Positions 25,546-34,492 of a stretch of DNA of 64,000 nucleotides are shown piece by piece (the stretch's first letter is position 1; each line of letters opens with the position of its first letter). A program made the translations under genes and the position numbers. The DNA is from Bacillota bacterium. Lineage in GTDB: Bacteria; Bacillota; Desulfotomaculia; Desulfotomaculales; Pelotomaculaceae. Location: assembly GCA_029555205.1 (NCBI GenBank), contig JAKPTB010000003.1, forward strand, positions 48,996-112,995, given 5' to 3'. The notes under the pieces are model-generated. The model worked only from the letters and a program-made list of their open reading frames with translations, was not told where the DNA came from and searched no databases.

Positions 25546-25887
25546 TCAGCTTAAACTAATGGGGTCTTCCACAGGCACCTCTAGATCCAGCAGCGGGGCA
25601 TGCTGCTGCGCCCCGTAAATATCCGTATCGCCCGGATCTCCCGAAACTACCGGCCGGACAATGGTCGCCTTGATAGCGTTGGCCTGCTCATATTCAACTA
25701 CCCCAAGAACATCCTGCAGTTTAATATTATAGAGTCCGGCAAATAGTTCCTTTGTAAAAATCCCGGAACGGCGGGCCAGCTCAAAAGCTCCACGGTCTTT
25801 AAAAACAAGATCCAGGGTCAGCTCGAAGGGGCCGGAATTCTTGCTGCGAATAACCTCGGCCAAATCTGTAATTTTTATTTTTTTCAT
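25546..25887 (-). CDS. DUF4387 protein (AtuA-associated)
   Basis: 113 residues: I-T-D-L-A-E-V-I-R-S-K-N-S-G-P-F-E-L-T-L-D at the N terminus and a central F-K-D-R-G-A-F-E-L-A-R-R-S-G match DUF4387 as I know it, a small partner usually encoded beside AtuA-like (DUF1446) proteins. Here the AtuA-like gene lies 1.8 kb upstream on the same strand with a permease between. Function uncharacterised; probably the small subunit of an acyl-CoA or hydroxy-acid enzyme. Confidence 0.75.
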   Translation of the reverse strand: MKKIKITDLAEVIRSKNSGPFELTLDLVFKDRGAFELARRSGIFTKELFAGLYNIKLQDVLGVVEYEQANAIKATIVRPVVSGDPGDTDIYGAQQHAPLLDLEVPVEDPISLS

Positions 25888-25981
25888 CTCTCGTCACCTG
25901 CCATAAAAATCTCAAGCATTTGAATAATTCGGCCCCATCCCCCGGAAACCCTGCGCCTAATATGTAGAATACCTGCTTAAG

Positions 25982-27382
25982 TTAAGCGTTTTTACGTACT
26001 GAAGCAATTATCCTTGCAAATACCGGTTTAGAAATTAAAGCCAGAATCACTCCAACTGCCAGTGTGACGACCATTACCGTCATAGTATGAGAAAAATACC
26101 AGAATAACAGATAAGCTGTTGAGAGCAGGATAGACATCAACATCAGCGGAAAACCAATTTTGAGATAGTCCAAAAAGCTAATCAGCTCTCCTCTTTTTTC
26201 AGCCATCCCAATTACAATAAGGTTGGCCGAAGCCCCGATGATGGTGCCATTGCCGCCCAGGCAGGCCCCCAGGGAAAGGGACCACCAGAGGAAATCCAGA
26301 TTTGTGATTCCGCCCAGGCGTCCCATGTCCTGAATTAACGGGATCATCGTGGCCACAAAGGGAATGTTGTCAACAAAGGACGAGGCGATAGCCGACAACC
26401 AGAGGACCAGAACTCCCGTTGAAAGGATATTGCCGCCGGTTAAATCCAGAGCCCAACTGGCCACAGCCTCAACAACTCCGACCTCCTCCAGGGCGCCCAC
26501 CACCACAAAAAGACCAATAAAAAAGAAAATAACAGGCCATTCTACGGACTGCAGGGGTTGCTCCGGGTCCTGCCGGGTAATCAGGAGGAGCAGGCTGGCG
26601 CCCGCCAGGGCAATGACCGAGGATTCAAGGTGAACATACTGATGCAGAACAAACCCGAAAATGGTCAGGGAAAGCACGATTAACGATCTGCGCAAAAGGA
26701 CAGGGTCCTTAATTGCCTCCTTTTCGTTTAAATCCATAATCCTGGCCTGCAGTTCGGGCTTCGTCACCAGTTGTTTTCTGTAAATCAGGCGGATGATCAA
26801 AATGGTTAAGACGTAGATGACTACTATAATAGGTGTCAGATTGAAAACAAAATCCATGAAGCCAAGCGCCGTAGCGCTGCCGATCATAATGTTGGGCGGG
26901 TCACCGATCAATGTAGCCGTCCCCCCAATATTGGAAGCTAAGATTTCAGCTATCAGAAAAGGTATGGGGGTAACCCCCAGTTGCCTGGCAATTGCAAAGG
27001 TAACAGGCACAATCAACAAAACCGTTGTAACATTATCCAGGAGGGCGGACAATACCGCCGTTATTAAAGAGAGTGCCGCGATGATCTGGAGCGGTTCACC
27101 CTTTGAGCCCTTTGCGGCCCTAATCGCCAGGTACTCAAAAACGCCGGTATGGCGGGTGATGCCGACAATAATCATCATTCCCACCAGCAAACCAATGGTA
27201 TTGAAGTCGATGGCCCGGACCGCCTTTTCCGGGTCAATGATCCCGAGAAGTAGTACCACCGCCGCCCCAGAAAAGGCTGCCACCGTCCGGTGAATTTTTT
27301 CGGATACTATCACAGCATAGGTTAGCAAAAAGACCGCAGTGGCGATAACCACCTGCTGCTCGTGCAATATTAATCCCTCCAT
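25982..27382 (-). CDS. ArsB/NhaD-type permease, complete paralogue
   Basis: 466 residues, about eleven membrane helices, closely similar to the partial gene at 1-1241 along its whole length (same N-I-G-G-T-A-T-L-I-G-D-P-P-N and G-A-C-L-G-G-N-G-T-I-I-G-A-S-A-N loops, same D-N-V-T-T and D-N-I-P-F motifs). ATG start. It lies between DUF4387 and AtuA-like genes, so uptake of an organic acid for that module is plausible. Other possibilities: arsenite or Na+/H+ exchange. It has its own promoter and a long leader. Confidence 0.92.
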   Translation of the reverse strand: MEGLILHEQQVVIATAVFLLTYAVIVSEKIHRTVAAFSGAAVVLLLGIIDPEKAVRAIDFNTIGLLVGMMIIVGITRHTGVFEYLAIRAAKGSKGEPLQIIAALSLITAVLSALLDNVTTVLLIVPVTFAIARQLGVTPIPFLIAEILASNIGGTATLIGDPPNIMIGSATALGFMDFVFNLTPIIVVIYVLTILIIRLIYRKQLVTKPELQARIMDLNEKEAIKDPVLLRRSLIVLSLTIFGFVLHQYVHLESSVIALAGASLLLLITRQDPEQPLQSVEWPVIFFFIGLFVVVGALEEVGVVEAVASWALDLTGGNILSTGVLVLWLSAIASSFVDNIPFVATMIPLIQDMGRLGGITNLDFLWWSLSLGACLGGNGTIIGASANLIVIGMAEKRGELISFLDYLKIGFPLMLMSILLSTAYLLFWYFSHTMTVMVVTLAVGVILALISKPVFARIIASVRKNA

Positions 27383-27443
27383 GATATGGCTTATAAATAA
27401 TCCCGGCTTTTTCTATTCATTTTCTGTTCAAGATAAAAGAACG

Positions 27444-27478
27444 GGCACCATGTTTAAACTTTGCCCGCCCCGGAATAT
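27444..27478 (-). terminator. Terminator-like hairpin in the leader of the permease
   Basis: On the minus strand CGGGCA ... TGCCCG (6 bp) is followed by TTCTTTT. It lies between the promoter at 27599 and the permease start at 27382, so it could be an attenuator. Stem is short; weak call. Confidence 0.35.
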
Positions 27479-27598
27479 ACTTATTTCATTATAAAATAAA
27501 GAAGGGCAGGATTCTTGAAAGACTTCCCACCCCAGAAGCCGGTTCCTTGAATGATAATTATTCATTCAACACGATGCGCTCATATAAAAGTTTTATAT

Positions 27599-27627
27599 AT
27601 TATAACATTTTTTTGAATGTTAATCAA
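27599..27627 (-). promoter_or_regulatory. SigA-type promoter for permease/DUF4387
   Basis: Minus strand TTGATT (27622-27627), 17-base spacer, TATAAT (27599-27604). It lies between the AtuA-like stop and the permease and predicts a leader of about 210 bases. The spacer contains an inverted A-A-C-A-T-T / A-A-T-G-T-T that could be an operator. Confidence 0.6.
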
Positions 27628-27657
27628 TGGTACACCTTTTGCCTGCCGGCAACTACT

Positions 27658-29010
27658 TTAGATATCCATTATTTCCAGGGGAAAGAGTTCAAAGGGATCG
27701 TCAACTTCCATCAGATGATAGATATTGAAACGGTAAACCTCGCCTCCCCTGAAATCCGATGGAGAAAATGGAAAGGCCAGGTTCCCTGCTGTGGCCACAC
27801 GGCCCGGGTAGCTGCAGTGAAGCATAGTGGAACGGGCAAAACCGCAAATGGTATCCGCCAGTTCCTGGGTCCCGGCAACTGCTTCAATAAGAATACCCAG
27901 TTCGTGACAGGGAGTTTCTTCTTTTCGTTCAAAATTGCCCATCACACCATTGCGCCCGTACAGCTTGAAGTCCAGGAAATAATCATCGACATGGCTGAAA
28001 TTATCCCGGACCCTTTCCCGCACAGAGTCAATAACATAGTCTATTTCCCTCACCATAACCGGGTCGCGGCAACCGGCAAGGGAAATTGTCCTGTAACCCG
28101 CCTTCTTCACACCCTCCAGTTTGACACAGTAAGAATCTGAGGGAATAAAACTGCTGCCTGTCACCCGGACCCGGGTCTCGCTTACCTGCTCAAACCCTGC
28201 TTTCTTGAGGTTGAGGCACCCTCCGGGACCGGGCAGCAGCACGGGATCCGCCTTTTCGTAAAGGGTGTGGGCTGCTACGGAGCTCACAGTGCAGCGCCGC
28301 TGCGGGTTTAAAGGCTCCACTTCAAAAAAGCTTTCGGTTAGAATGCCCAAAAGGCTGTCGCTGCCGCTTCCCGGTTTTGCTGCAATAGCCCCGCACTCCA
28401 GGATTTTGCCCAGGTGAATGGCAAGTCCCGGATCAAAGCCGCGCCTAACGGCCTGGGCGGCAAATACTGCGGGATCATAAGCCCGCCCGGCCAAAACAAC
28501 CCCCGCCCCGGCATCCAGAGCGCCCATCAATGGCTCGACCCCCATCTGCCCCACAATTCTTACCGAAGCGTCCAAATCCCCTTCAGTCAAGGGCTGCGCG
28601 GGGCCCAGGGGATGCACCTTGCCCGAAAGAAGGGACTCCCTGACCCTTTCCCGGTCCACTTCCGCATGGACAAGCGCCAGTCTGAAGTGAAGTCCCCGCT
28701 CCCTGGCTATCTCCCCGATCAACCCGGCATCCCTTTGAAGGTGGGGCTGGCCGCCGCTCCCCCCCGCCGTACCGATGAGCAGCGGGATTCTCCGGCTCAC
28801 CGCCGCTTCCAGCAAGAATTCCAGATCCCTTTTAACCGCACCCCGGTTTGTAAAAGATACGCCGGCGCCCAGGTAATATGGCCCCGGATCAGTTGAACCG
28901 GCATCCACCGCAATCACGTGGGGCTCCCGCTTGAGTCCCTCTTTAAAGGAGTCAAGGGGGAAACCATAGCCCAGGATTGCTGTGGGTGACAGTATACGCA
29001 GTTCGCCCAC
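27658..29010 (-). CDS. AtuA-like protein (acyclic terpene utilisation family, DUF1446)
   Basis: 450 residues; N terminus R-I-L-S-P-T-A-I-L-G-Y-G-F then V-D-A-G-S-T-D-P-G-P-Y-Y-L-G near 36-49 and G-T-A-G-G-S-G near 80, as in the AtuA/DUF1446 family. Members are linked to terpene (citronellol/geraniol) degradation and, in anaerobes, to uncharacterised acid catabolism beside DUF4387. GTG start with GGAGGTG. Nothing else of a terpene pathway is visible, so the substrate is open. Confidence 0.82.
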   Translation of the reverse strand: MGELRILSPTAILGYGFPLDSFKEGLKREPHVIAVDAGSTDPGPYYLGAGVSFTNRGAVKRDLEFLLEAAVSRRIPLLIGTAGGSGGQPHLQRDAGLIGEIARERGLHFRLALVHAEVDRERVRESLLSGKVHPLGPAQPLTEGDLDASVRIVGQMGVEPLMGALDAGAGVVLAGRAYDPAVFAAQAVRRGFDPGLAIHLGKILECGAIAAKPGSGSDSLLGILTESFFEVEPLNPQRRCTVSSVAAHTLYEKADPVLLPGPGGCLNLKKAGFEQVSETRVRVTGSSFIPSDSYCVKLEGVKKAGYRTISLAGCRDPVMVREIDYVIDSVRERVRDNFSHVDDYFLDFKLYGRNGVMGNFERKEETPCHELGILIEAVAGTQELADTICGFARSTMLHCSYPGRVATAGNLAFPFSPSDFRGGEVYRFNIYHLMEVDDPFELFPLEIMDI

Positions 29011-29284
29011 CCAAACACCTCCAAGTTTTCTAAAAGCAGCTTCTGCTTTCTACCCTGCAGAAGTTTACCTGTTATAACATGCTAACCCTAAAATATCTTA
29101 TCGGACGGAAAAAGAAAAGACCATTTAATTGATGGTATTCGACTAAAAAAGAATCAAAACCGCTTATCTTAAAATTATGTTGAGGGCTGTTTCACCTGAT
29201 GAGCAGGATTCACCGCCAATCAGGAGAATACCTTTTCCTATAACGTATAAAAATTTCTTAAATATTTAAAGGGAGAGCATTATC

Positions 29285-30490
29285 ATGAAATATGTTGTTT
29301 TACTGAGCGATGGTATGGCCGACGAAAAAATTGCCGCACTTGACAACAAAACCCCCCTGCAGTATGCTAACACACCCAACATGGATTATCTGGCTGCCCA
29401 TGGCATTATCGGCATGGCCGGAACTGTTCCCGAAGGTTTCCAGCCGGGCAGCGACGTGGCCAATCTTTCCGTGCTGGGCTATAATCCCAAAGAATACTAT
29501 TCAGGACGCTCCCCCCTGGAAGCGGTAAGTATGGGCATTGAACTGAACGACGAGGATGTTGCCTTCCGCTGCAACCTGGTAACACTTTCTGAAGAGGAAA
29601 GATACGAAGAAAAGACCATGGTGGACTACAGCGCAGACGAGATCACAACCGCAGAGTCCGGGCAGTTAATGGCTGAAGTCAGCAAACGGCTGGACAGCGG
29701 GCAGCTGAAGTTTTATCCCGGCTTCGGCTTCAGGCACCTGCTGGTCTGGACAGGGGGCCCCCCTGAGGTAAAGTTAACCCCTCCCCACGATATTTCAGGA
29801 CGGGTCATTAAACCTTATTTGCCGCAAGGCCGGGGCAGTGAGATCCTGTTTAACCTGATGAAGGAAAGCAATAGCTTCCTGCCCGGGCATCCGGTCAACA
29901 GAAAGAGGGCTGAAACAGGCCTGAGGCCTGCCAATTCCATCTGGTTCTGGGGCCAGGGCAAGCGCCCCGCACTCCCAAAATTCAAGGACAAATTTGGACT
30001 GTCCGGTTCAGTGATTTCCGCAGTTGATTTAATTAAAGGGATTGGTCTCTGCGCAGGACTGGACGTGGTAAAACTGGAAGGCGTCACCGGTACCGTTAAA
30101 ACCAATTACAAGGGCAAGGTACGGGCCGCCCTGGAGGAGCTTCAAAAGGGCAAGGATTTTGTTTATATTCACGTGGAGGCGCCGGATGCCGCCGGACACA
30201 GGGGAGAACCGGAAACCAAGATCCGCGCCATAGAAATGGTGGATGAGATGCTGGGAATGTTAATGCAGGAACTGAAGCGCTTTCAAAACTACAAAATCTT
30301 GCTGCTGCCGGATCATCCCACCCCCCTTCGGACCATGACCCATTCCAGCAACCCGGTTCCCTTTGCTGTTTATGCCGGGGATTCTCCGAAGGAAAAAAGC
30401 CAAACCTTTGATGAAGATTCCGCGGCCGCTTCCGGCCTGTATCTCACCGGGCATACCTTGATGGACTTTTTTATTAACCATAAAAACTAG
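29285..30490 (+). CDS. apgM: Cofactor-independent phosphoglycerate mutase, archaeal type
   Basis: Interconverts 3- and 2-phosphoglycerate. 401 residues of the alkaline-phosphatase-like ApgM family, distinct from GpmI: L-L-S-D-G-M-A-D near 6-13 (metal Asp), P-N-M-D-Y-L-A near 37, G-S-D-V-A-N-L-S-V-L-G-Y near 55-66 (nucleophile Ser), G-H-R-G-E near 305 and L-L-P-D-H-P-T-P near 340. ATG with AAAGGGAGAG. Present in many anaerobic Firmicutes beside or instead of GpmI. The MFS gene follows 20 bases later. Confidence 0.94.
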   Translation: MKYVVLLSDGMADEKIAALDNKTPLQYANTPNMDYLAAHGIIGMAGTVPEGFQPGSDVANLSVLGYNPKEYYSGRSPLEAVSMGIELNDEDVAFRCNLVTLSEEERYEEKTMVDYSADEITTAESGQLMAEVSKRLDSGQLKFYPGFGFRHLLVWTGGPPEVKLTPPHDISGRVIKPYLPQGRGSEILFNLMKESNSFLPGHPVNRKRAETGLRPANSIWFWGQGKRPALPKFKDKFGLSGSVISAVDLIKGIGLCAGLDVVKLEGVTGTVKTNYKGKVRAALEELQKGKDFVYIHVEAPDAAGHRGEPETKIRAIEMVDEMLGMLMQELKRFQNYKILLLPDHPTPLRTMTHSSNPVPFAVYAGDSPKEKSQTFDEDSAAASGLYLTGHTLMDFFINHKN

Positions 30491-30510
30491 AGTAAAGGAA
30501 GTTGCGGTTT

Positions 30511-32121
30511 TTGAACCAACAAAGCGCCGCCGGGAATAATTCGTTCTGGCTTCCCCTGATGGTTGTGGTCCTGGGAGCCTTTGCCGCGATCCTCAACAAC
30601 AGCTCAATAAATGTTGCCCTGCCCAAGTTAATGACTATATTTGGAGTGGCTTCTGATGAGATTCAGTGGGTTTTAACATCCTATATGCTCGTCTCCGGTG
30701 TGGTCATACCTGTAACAGGTTACCTCGGAGACCGCTTCGGGACAAAAAAGGTTTACCTGTTATCATCCCTTGTTTTTACCCTGGGTTCCCTGCTCTGTAG
30801 TTTCGCCTGGAACAATACATCCATGATCTTCGCCAGGGTTATCCAGGGCCTTGGCGGCGGGATGATCATGCCTATCAGTATGGCTATTGTCTACAGGATC
30901 GTACCCCGGCACAGAATCGGACTGGCCCTGGGCGTCTGGGGCATGGCCGCCGTCTGTGCCCCGGCCATCGGGCCGACTCTGGGCGGTTACATTGTGGACC
31001 ATTTCAACTGGCGGCTCCTGTTCACCATCAACATCCCGGTGGGGATTGCCGGAATTATCCTGGGCTATCTGCTGCTGGTGGAAAGCCCTCTGAATAAGGG
31101 CTCAAAACTGGATCTATGGGGTCTGATCCTTTCCACAACGGGCTGCTTCACCCTGCTTCTGGCCCTGAGCCAGGGGAACCGGGAAGGCTGGACATCGTAT
31201 TACATCGTAAGTCTTTTGCTCATTTCCTTTTTCACCCTACTTCTCTTTGTTTTGGTAGAACTGGGACAGGAACAGCCGTTGTTGAATTTAAGACTTTTTA
31301 AAAATCACGTCTTTTCAATCAGTGTTTTTGCCGGCAGTATGACTTCCATCGGCCTGTTCGGAGGAGTTTTCCTAATTCCCCTGTTTACCCAGAACCTGAT
31401 GCTGCTTACACCTTACCAGACCGGCATCCTGCTCATCCCCTCCGCTCTGGCCTCTGCTCTGATGATGCCCGTCAGCGGTTTCCTTTTCGACCGTTTCGGG
31501 GCCAAAGCCGTGGCTGTAATCGGTCTTGGGCTCACAGCCTGGGGCACCTGGGAGCTGCGGAAGCTGAGCGTTGAGATCAGCTATGCCAGCCTCATTTATT
31601 ACACAACACTGAGGGCTGCCGGCATGGGCCTGGCGACAATGCCCATTGCCACGGCCGGCATGAACACTGTCCCTTTAAACGAAATTGCCCGGGCCTCCTC
31701 CCTGAGCAACGTCTTCCGCCAGGTTGCGGCTTCCTTCGGCATCGCCATTCTCACGGCCGTCATGCAAAACAGGCAGGTTTTCCACTACGCACGCTTTTCA
31801 GAGGTAGTAACGGTAAACTCAAATGCAGCCACCTGGCTCAGTCAACTCCAGGGTTACCTTTCAAACACCATAGCCGGGGCGGCAGGTGCTAAAGGTGCAG
31901 CGACATCCATATTGGCCGGCTTTGTCGCCCGGGAATCCCAGGTCCAGGCAATGTGTGATACATTTATTGTGAGTATGCTGTTTATTGTCGTTGCAATACC
32001 CCTTGCTTTTTTTCTGGATAAACCCAAAAAAGAGCCTGGCCCGGCCTCTGCCCAACCCCCTGTCTCTGCGACAGCGCCTCCTGCCCCAGGGGTAAAACCG
32101 GGTGAAAGTCCTTCCGGGTAA
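30511..32121 (+). CDS. DHA2/EmrB-type multidrug MFS exporter
   Basis: 14-helix major facilitator of the drug:H+ antiporter-2 group. About 536 residues. Seen: L-N-N-S-S-I-N-V-A-L-P-K-L near the first helix, Q-W-V-L-T-S-Y-M-L, G-Y-L-G-D-R-F-G-T-K-K (loop 2-3 signature), and G-P-T-L-G-G-Y motif C. Proline-rich cytosolic tail (A-Q-P-P-V-S-A-T-A-P-P-A-P). Two in-frame TTG codons (30502, 30511); the second is correctly spaced from AAGGAAG. No EmrA or TolC partner nearby, as usual for Gram-positives. Substrate unknown. Confidence 0.9.
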   Translation: MNQQSAAGNNSFWLPLMVVVLGAFAAILNNSSINVALPKLMTIFGVASDEIQWVLTSYMLVSGVVIPVTGYLGDRFGTKKVYLLSSLVFTLGSLLCSFAWNNTSMIFARVIQGLGGGMIMPISMAIVYRIVPRHRIGLALGVWGMAAVCAPAIGPTLGGYIVDHFNWRLLFTINIPVGIAGIILGYLLLVESPLNKGSKLDLWGLILSTTGCFTLLLALSQGNREGWTSYYIVSLLLISFFTLLLFVLVELGQEQPLLNLRLFKNHVFSISVFAGSMTSIGLFGGVFLIPLFTQNLMLLTPYQTGILLIPSALASALMMPVSGFLFDRFGAKAVAVIGLGLTAWGTWELRKLSVEISYASLIYYTTLRAAGMGLATMPIATAGMNTVPLNEIARASSLSNVFRQVAASFGIAILTAVMQNRQVFHYARFSEVVTVNSNAATWLSQLQGYLSNTIAGAAGAKGAATSILAGFVARESQVQAMCDTFIVSMLFIVVAIPLAFFLDKPKKEPGPASAQPPVSATAPPAPGVKPGESPSG

Positions 32122-32268
32122 AAGACGGAGCTCCGTGAGATTAACCCCGGCTTCCGAAACTGAAATAAAATTATAATATTATGGTACCTGTAGAAGGCCT
32201 GTCAACTACCTGCCTGGAATGATTGATATGATAGTTAGAGCAATTATTGATATTTGGGAGGGTTGTAT

Positions 32269-33045
32269 TTGCTCGGAGCTATTTGTGGAGATATTATCGG
32301 GTCGGTATTTGAGCGGAACAATATCAAGACAGAAGATTTCCCTCTGTTTAGCCCTCATTCCACCTTTACGGACGATACGGTGCTTACAGTGGCGGTGGCT
32401 GACTGCCTTCTGAGCGGCAAGGATTATGCGGCCGCACTTAAAGAGTACGGGCGAAAGTACCCCTATGCAGGTTACGGAGGTATGTTCTCCAGGTGGATAT
32501 TTTCAGAAGCAGCGGAGCCCTATAATAGCTTCGGCAACGGGTCGGCCATGCGTGTCAGCCCGGTAGGGTTCGCCTTCAATACCCTGGACCAGGTTCTGGA
32601 AGAGGCAAAAAAATGCGCCGTGGTCACGCACAACCACCCGGAAGGGATTAAAGGCGCCCAGGCGGTTGCCGCGGCAGTATATCTGGCCAGGCAGGGGGAG
32701 AGCAAGGATACCATTAAAGATTATGTATCCTGCAAGTTCGGCTATAACCTGAACCGGACTCTTGCAGAAATCCGTCCCTCTTATGTTTTTGACGTGACCT
32801 GCCAGGGCTCGGTGCCGGAGGCGATCATATCTTTTTTCGAGTCCACCAGCTATGAGGATGCTGTCCGGAAGGCTATATCAATAGGCGGTGACAGCGACAC
32901 CATTGCCTGTATTACGGGAGGTATTGCGCAGGCTTATTATAAAGAGATACCTCCCGGGATCATTAAAAGGGCAAGGGATTTATTGGACCAGGACCTTCTA
33001 GAAGTAATAGATTCTTTCACTGCAAAGTATTTAGTCCAAGGTTAA
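32269..33045 (+). CDS. ADP-ribosylglycohydrolase family protein
   Basis: Dinuclear-metal hydrolase that removes ADP-ribose from modified targets (DraG-like). About 258 residues from TTG 32269, 6 bases after GGGAGGG; earlier in-frame TTG codons lie on or before the site. Metal motifs: T-D-D-T near 35 and G-G-D-S-D-T near 205-210, both intact. N-terminal G-A-I-C-G-D-I-I-G-S-V-F-E is typical. No draT or toxin partner in the window, so the substrate is unknown (possibly ADP-ribosylated protein or DNA). Confidence 0.92.
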   Translation: MLGAICGDIIGSVFERNNIKTEDFPLFSPHSTFTDDTVLTVAVADCLLSGKDYAAALKEYGRKYPYAGYGGMFSRWIFSEAAEPYNSFGNGSAMRVSPVGFAFNTLDQVLEEAKKCAVVTHNHPEGIKGAQAVAAAVYLARQGESKDTIKDYVSCKFGYNLNRTLAEIRPSYVFDVTCQGSVPEAIISFFESTSYEDAVRKAISIGGDSDTIACITGGIAQAYYKEIPPGIIKRARDLLDQDLLEVIDSFTAKYLVQG

Positions 33046-33080
33046 ATGCACCATCATATAAATTTTACCAGTAGACAATA

Positions 33081-33113
33081 ATGCTGCCGGTTGCACATGC
33101 CGGCAGCATTTTT
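33081..33113 (+). terminator. Intrinsic terminator after ADP-ribosylglycohydrolase
   Basis: ATGCTGCCGG (33081-33090) and CCGGCAGCAT (33100-33109), 10-bp perfect stem followed by TTTTT. Confidence 0.9.
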
Positions 33114-33183
33114 AGATTATCAGAAAGAAAAGAGTCCACTATCATAATACTATCATAATAAAGGGATTTTCTTAACCAGTCAG

Positions 33184-34419
33184 CTAACAAAAACCCTGGG
33201 AACTTGTCCCACCGGCCAGGTTGAACTTCCGGTGCAGGGCGCGGACCGCCTTGGTGACTTCTTCAGCCTTAAGGACACAGGAGATTTTGATCTCCGATGT
33301 GCTGATCATTTCCAGGTTTATACCCTGTTCAGAGATGGCCTCGAACATCATCGCCGCAACACCGGGGTTGCTGGCCATTCCGGCTCCGACAATGGATACC
33401 TTGGCCACACCGCTGTCACTGGTATAGCCGCTGGAACCCAGTTCCGGCTGCAATCTTTCCACCACAGCAAGAGCTTTTTTCAAATCGCCCTGGCTGCAGG
33501 TAAAAGCAATATCGTTCCTGTCATCCCGCATGGCGCCCTGGATGATCATATCCACGTTAACGTTTTCATCAGCCAGAGCCTTAAACAATTTAAAGGCAAT
33601 TCCCGGCTTGTCGTAAACATTGTACAGGCCGATTTTAGCCACGTCCAGGTCATAGGCCACGCCTGTTACCAGTAGGGATTTTTCCATGTTTCCCGCCTCC
33701 TTGACAATTGTCCCGAGATTATGGTTAAAGCTGGAGCGCACATGCAAGGGCAAGCCATATTGCATGGCCAGTTCCACAGAACGCGGATGCAGGACACCAG
33801 CACCCAGGTGGGCCAATTCCAACATCTCATCGTAGGATATTTCAGCAAGCTTAACGGCATCAGGCACAACACGGGGGTCAGCGGTAAAGACACCGTCCAC
33901 GTCGGTATAAATCTCACAGAGATCGGCCTTTAAGGCAACCGCAAGGGCAACCGCAGTTGTGTCGGAACCGCCCCTGCCCAGGGTGGTTATGTCATTTGCG
34001 CTATTGACCCCCTGGAAACCGGCAACTACGATGATTTTTCCCTGCTTTAACTCATCCTGCAGGCGGGAGGTGTCGACATTCAGAATCTTTGCCTTGGTAT
34101 GAACATTATCAGTCATAATTCCAACCTGGGCGCCGGTCAGGGAAATAACCTGGTACCCCAGATCTTTGACGGCCATTGCCAGCAGGGCTATAGATACCTG
34201 TTCCCCGGTGGAAAGAAGCATATCCATTTCCCGTTCCGGAGGGTTGTCAGTGATTTCCTGCACTAAATTAATCAGGTCGTCGGTGGTGTCTCCCATGGCC
34301 GATACAACCACCACAACATCGTGGCCTTCGGCACGGACACCGGCCACACGCCTCGCCACACGACGGATCCGTTCAGCGTTTGCTACCGAACTGCCACCGT
34401 ATTTTTGTACAATCAGCAT
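33184..34419 (-). CDS. lysC: Aspartate kinase
   Basis: First step of the lysine, threonine and methionine pathway. 411 residues: kinase domain with V-Q-K-Y-G-G-S-S-V near 5-12, F-Q-G-V near 135, G-R-G-G-S-D-T-T near 148, and two ACT domains (near 265-330 and 345-405, e.g. V-S-I-V-G-A-G-M-A-S-N-P-G-V-A) that bind lysine or threonine. Last gene of the ACT-hom-thrB-lysC run. ATG with GGAAGG. Confidence 0.97.
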   Translation of the reverse strand: MLIVQKYGGSSVANAERIRRVARRVAGVRAEGHDVVVVVSAMGDTTDDLINLVQEITDNPPEREMDMLLSTGEQVSIALLAMAVKDLGYQVISLTGAQVGIMTDNVHTKAKILNVDTSRLQDELKQGKIIVVAGFQGVNSANDITTLGRGGSDTTAVALAVALKADLCEIYTDVDGVFTADPRVVPDAVKLAEISYDEMLELAHLGAGVLHPRSVELAMQYGLPLHVRSSFNHNLGTIVKEAGNMEKSLLVTGVAYDLDVAKIGLYNVYDKPGIAFKLFKALADENVNVDMIIQGAMRDDRNDIAFTCSQGDLKKALAVVERLQPELGSSGYTSDSGVAKVSIVGAGMASNPGVAAMMFEAISEQGINLEMISTSEIKISCVLKAEEVTKAVRALHRKFNLAGGTSSQGFC

Positions 34420-34492
34420 TAAAAATCGCCTTCCTTTTGTCGCCGGACAACCGCTGTCAAACGGTATCGACAGTCTAGAATGATGGCAAAAT

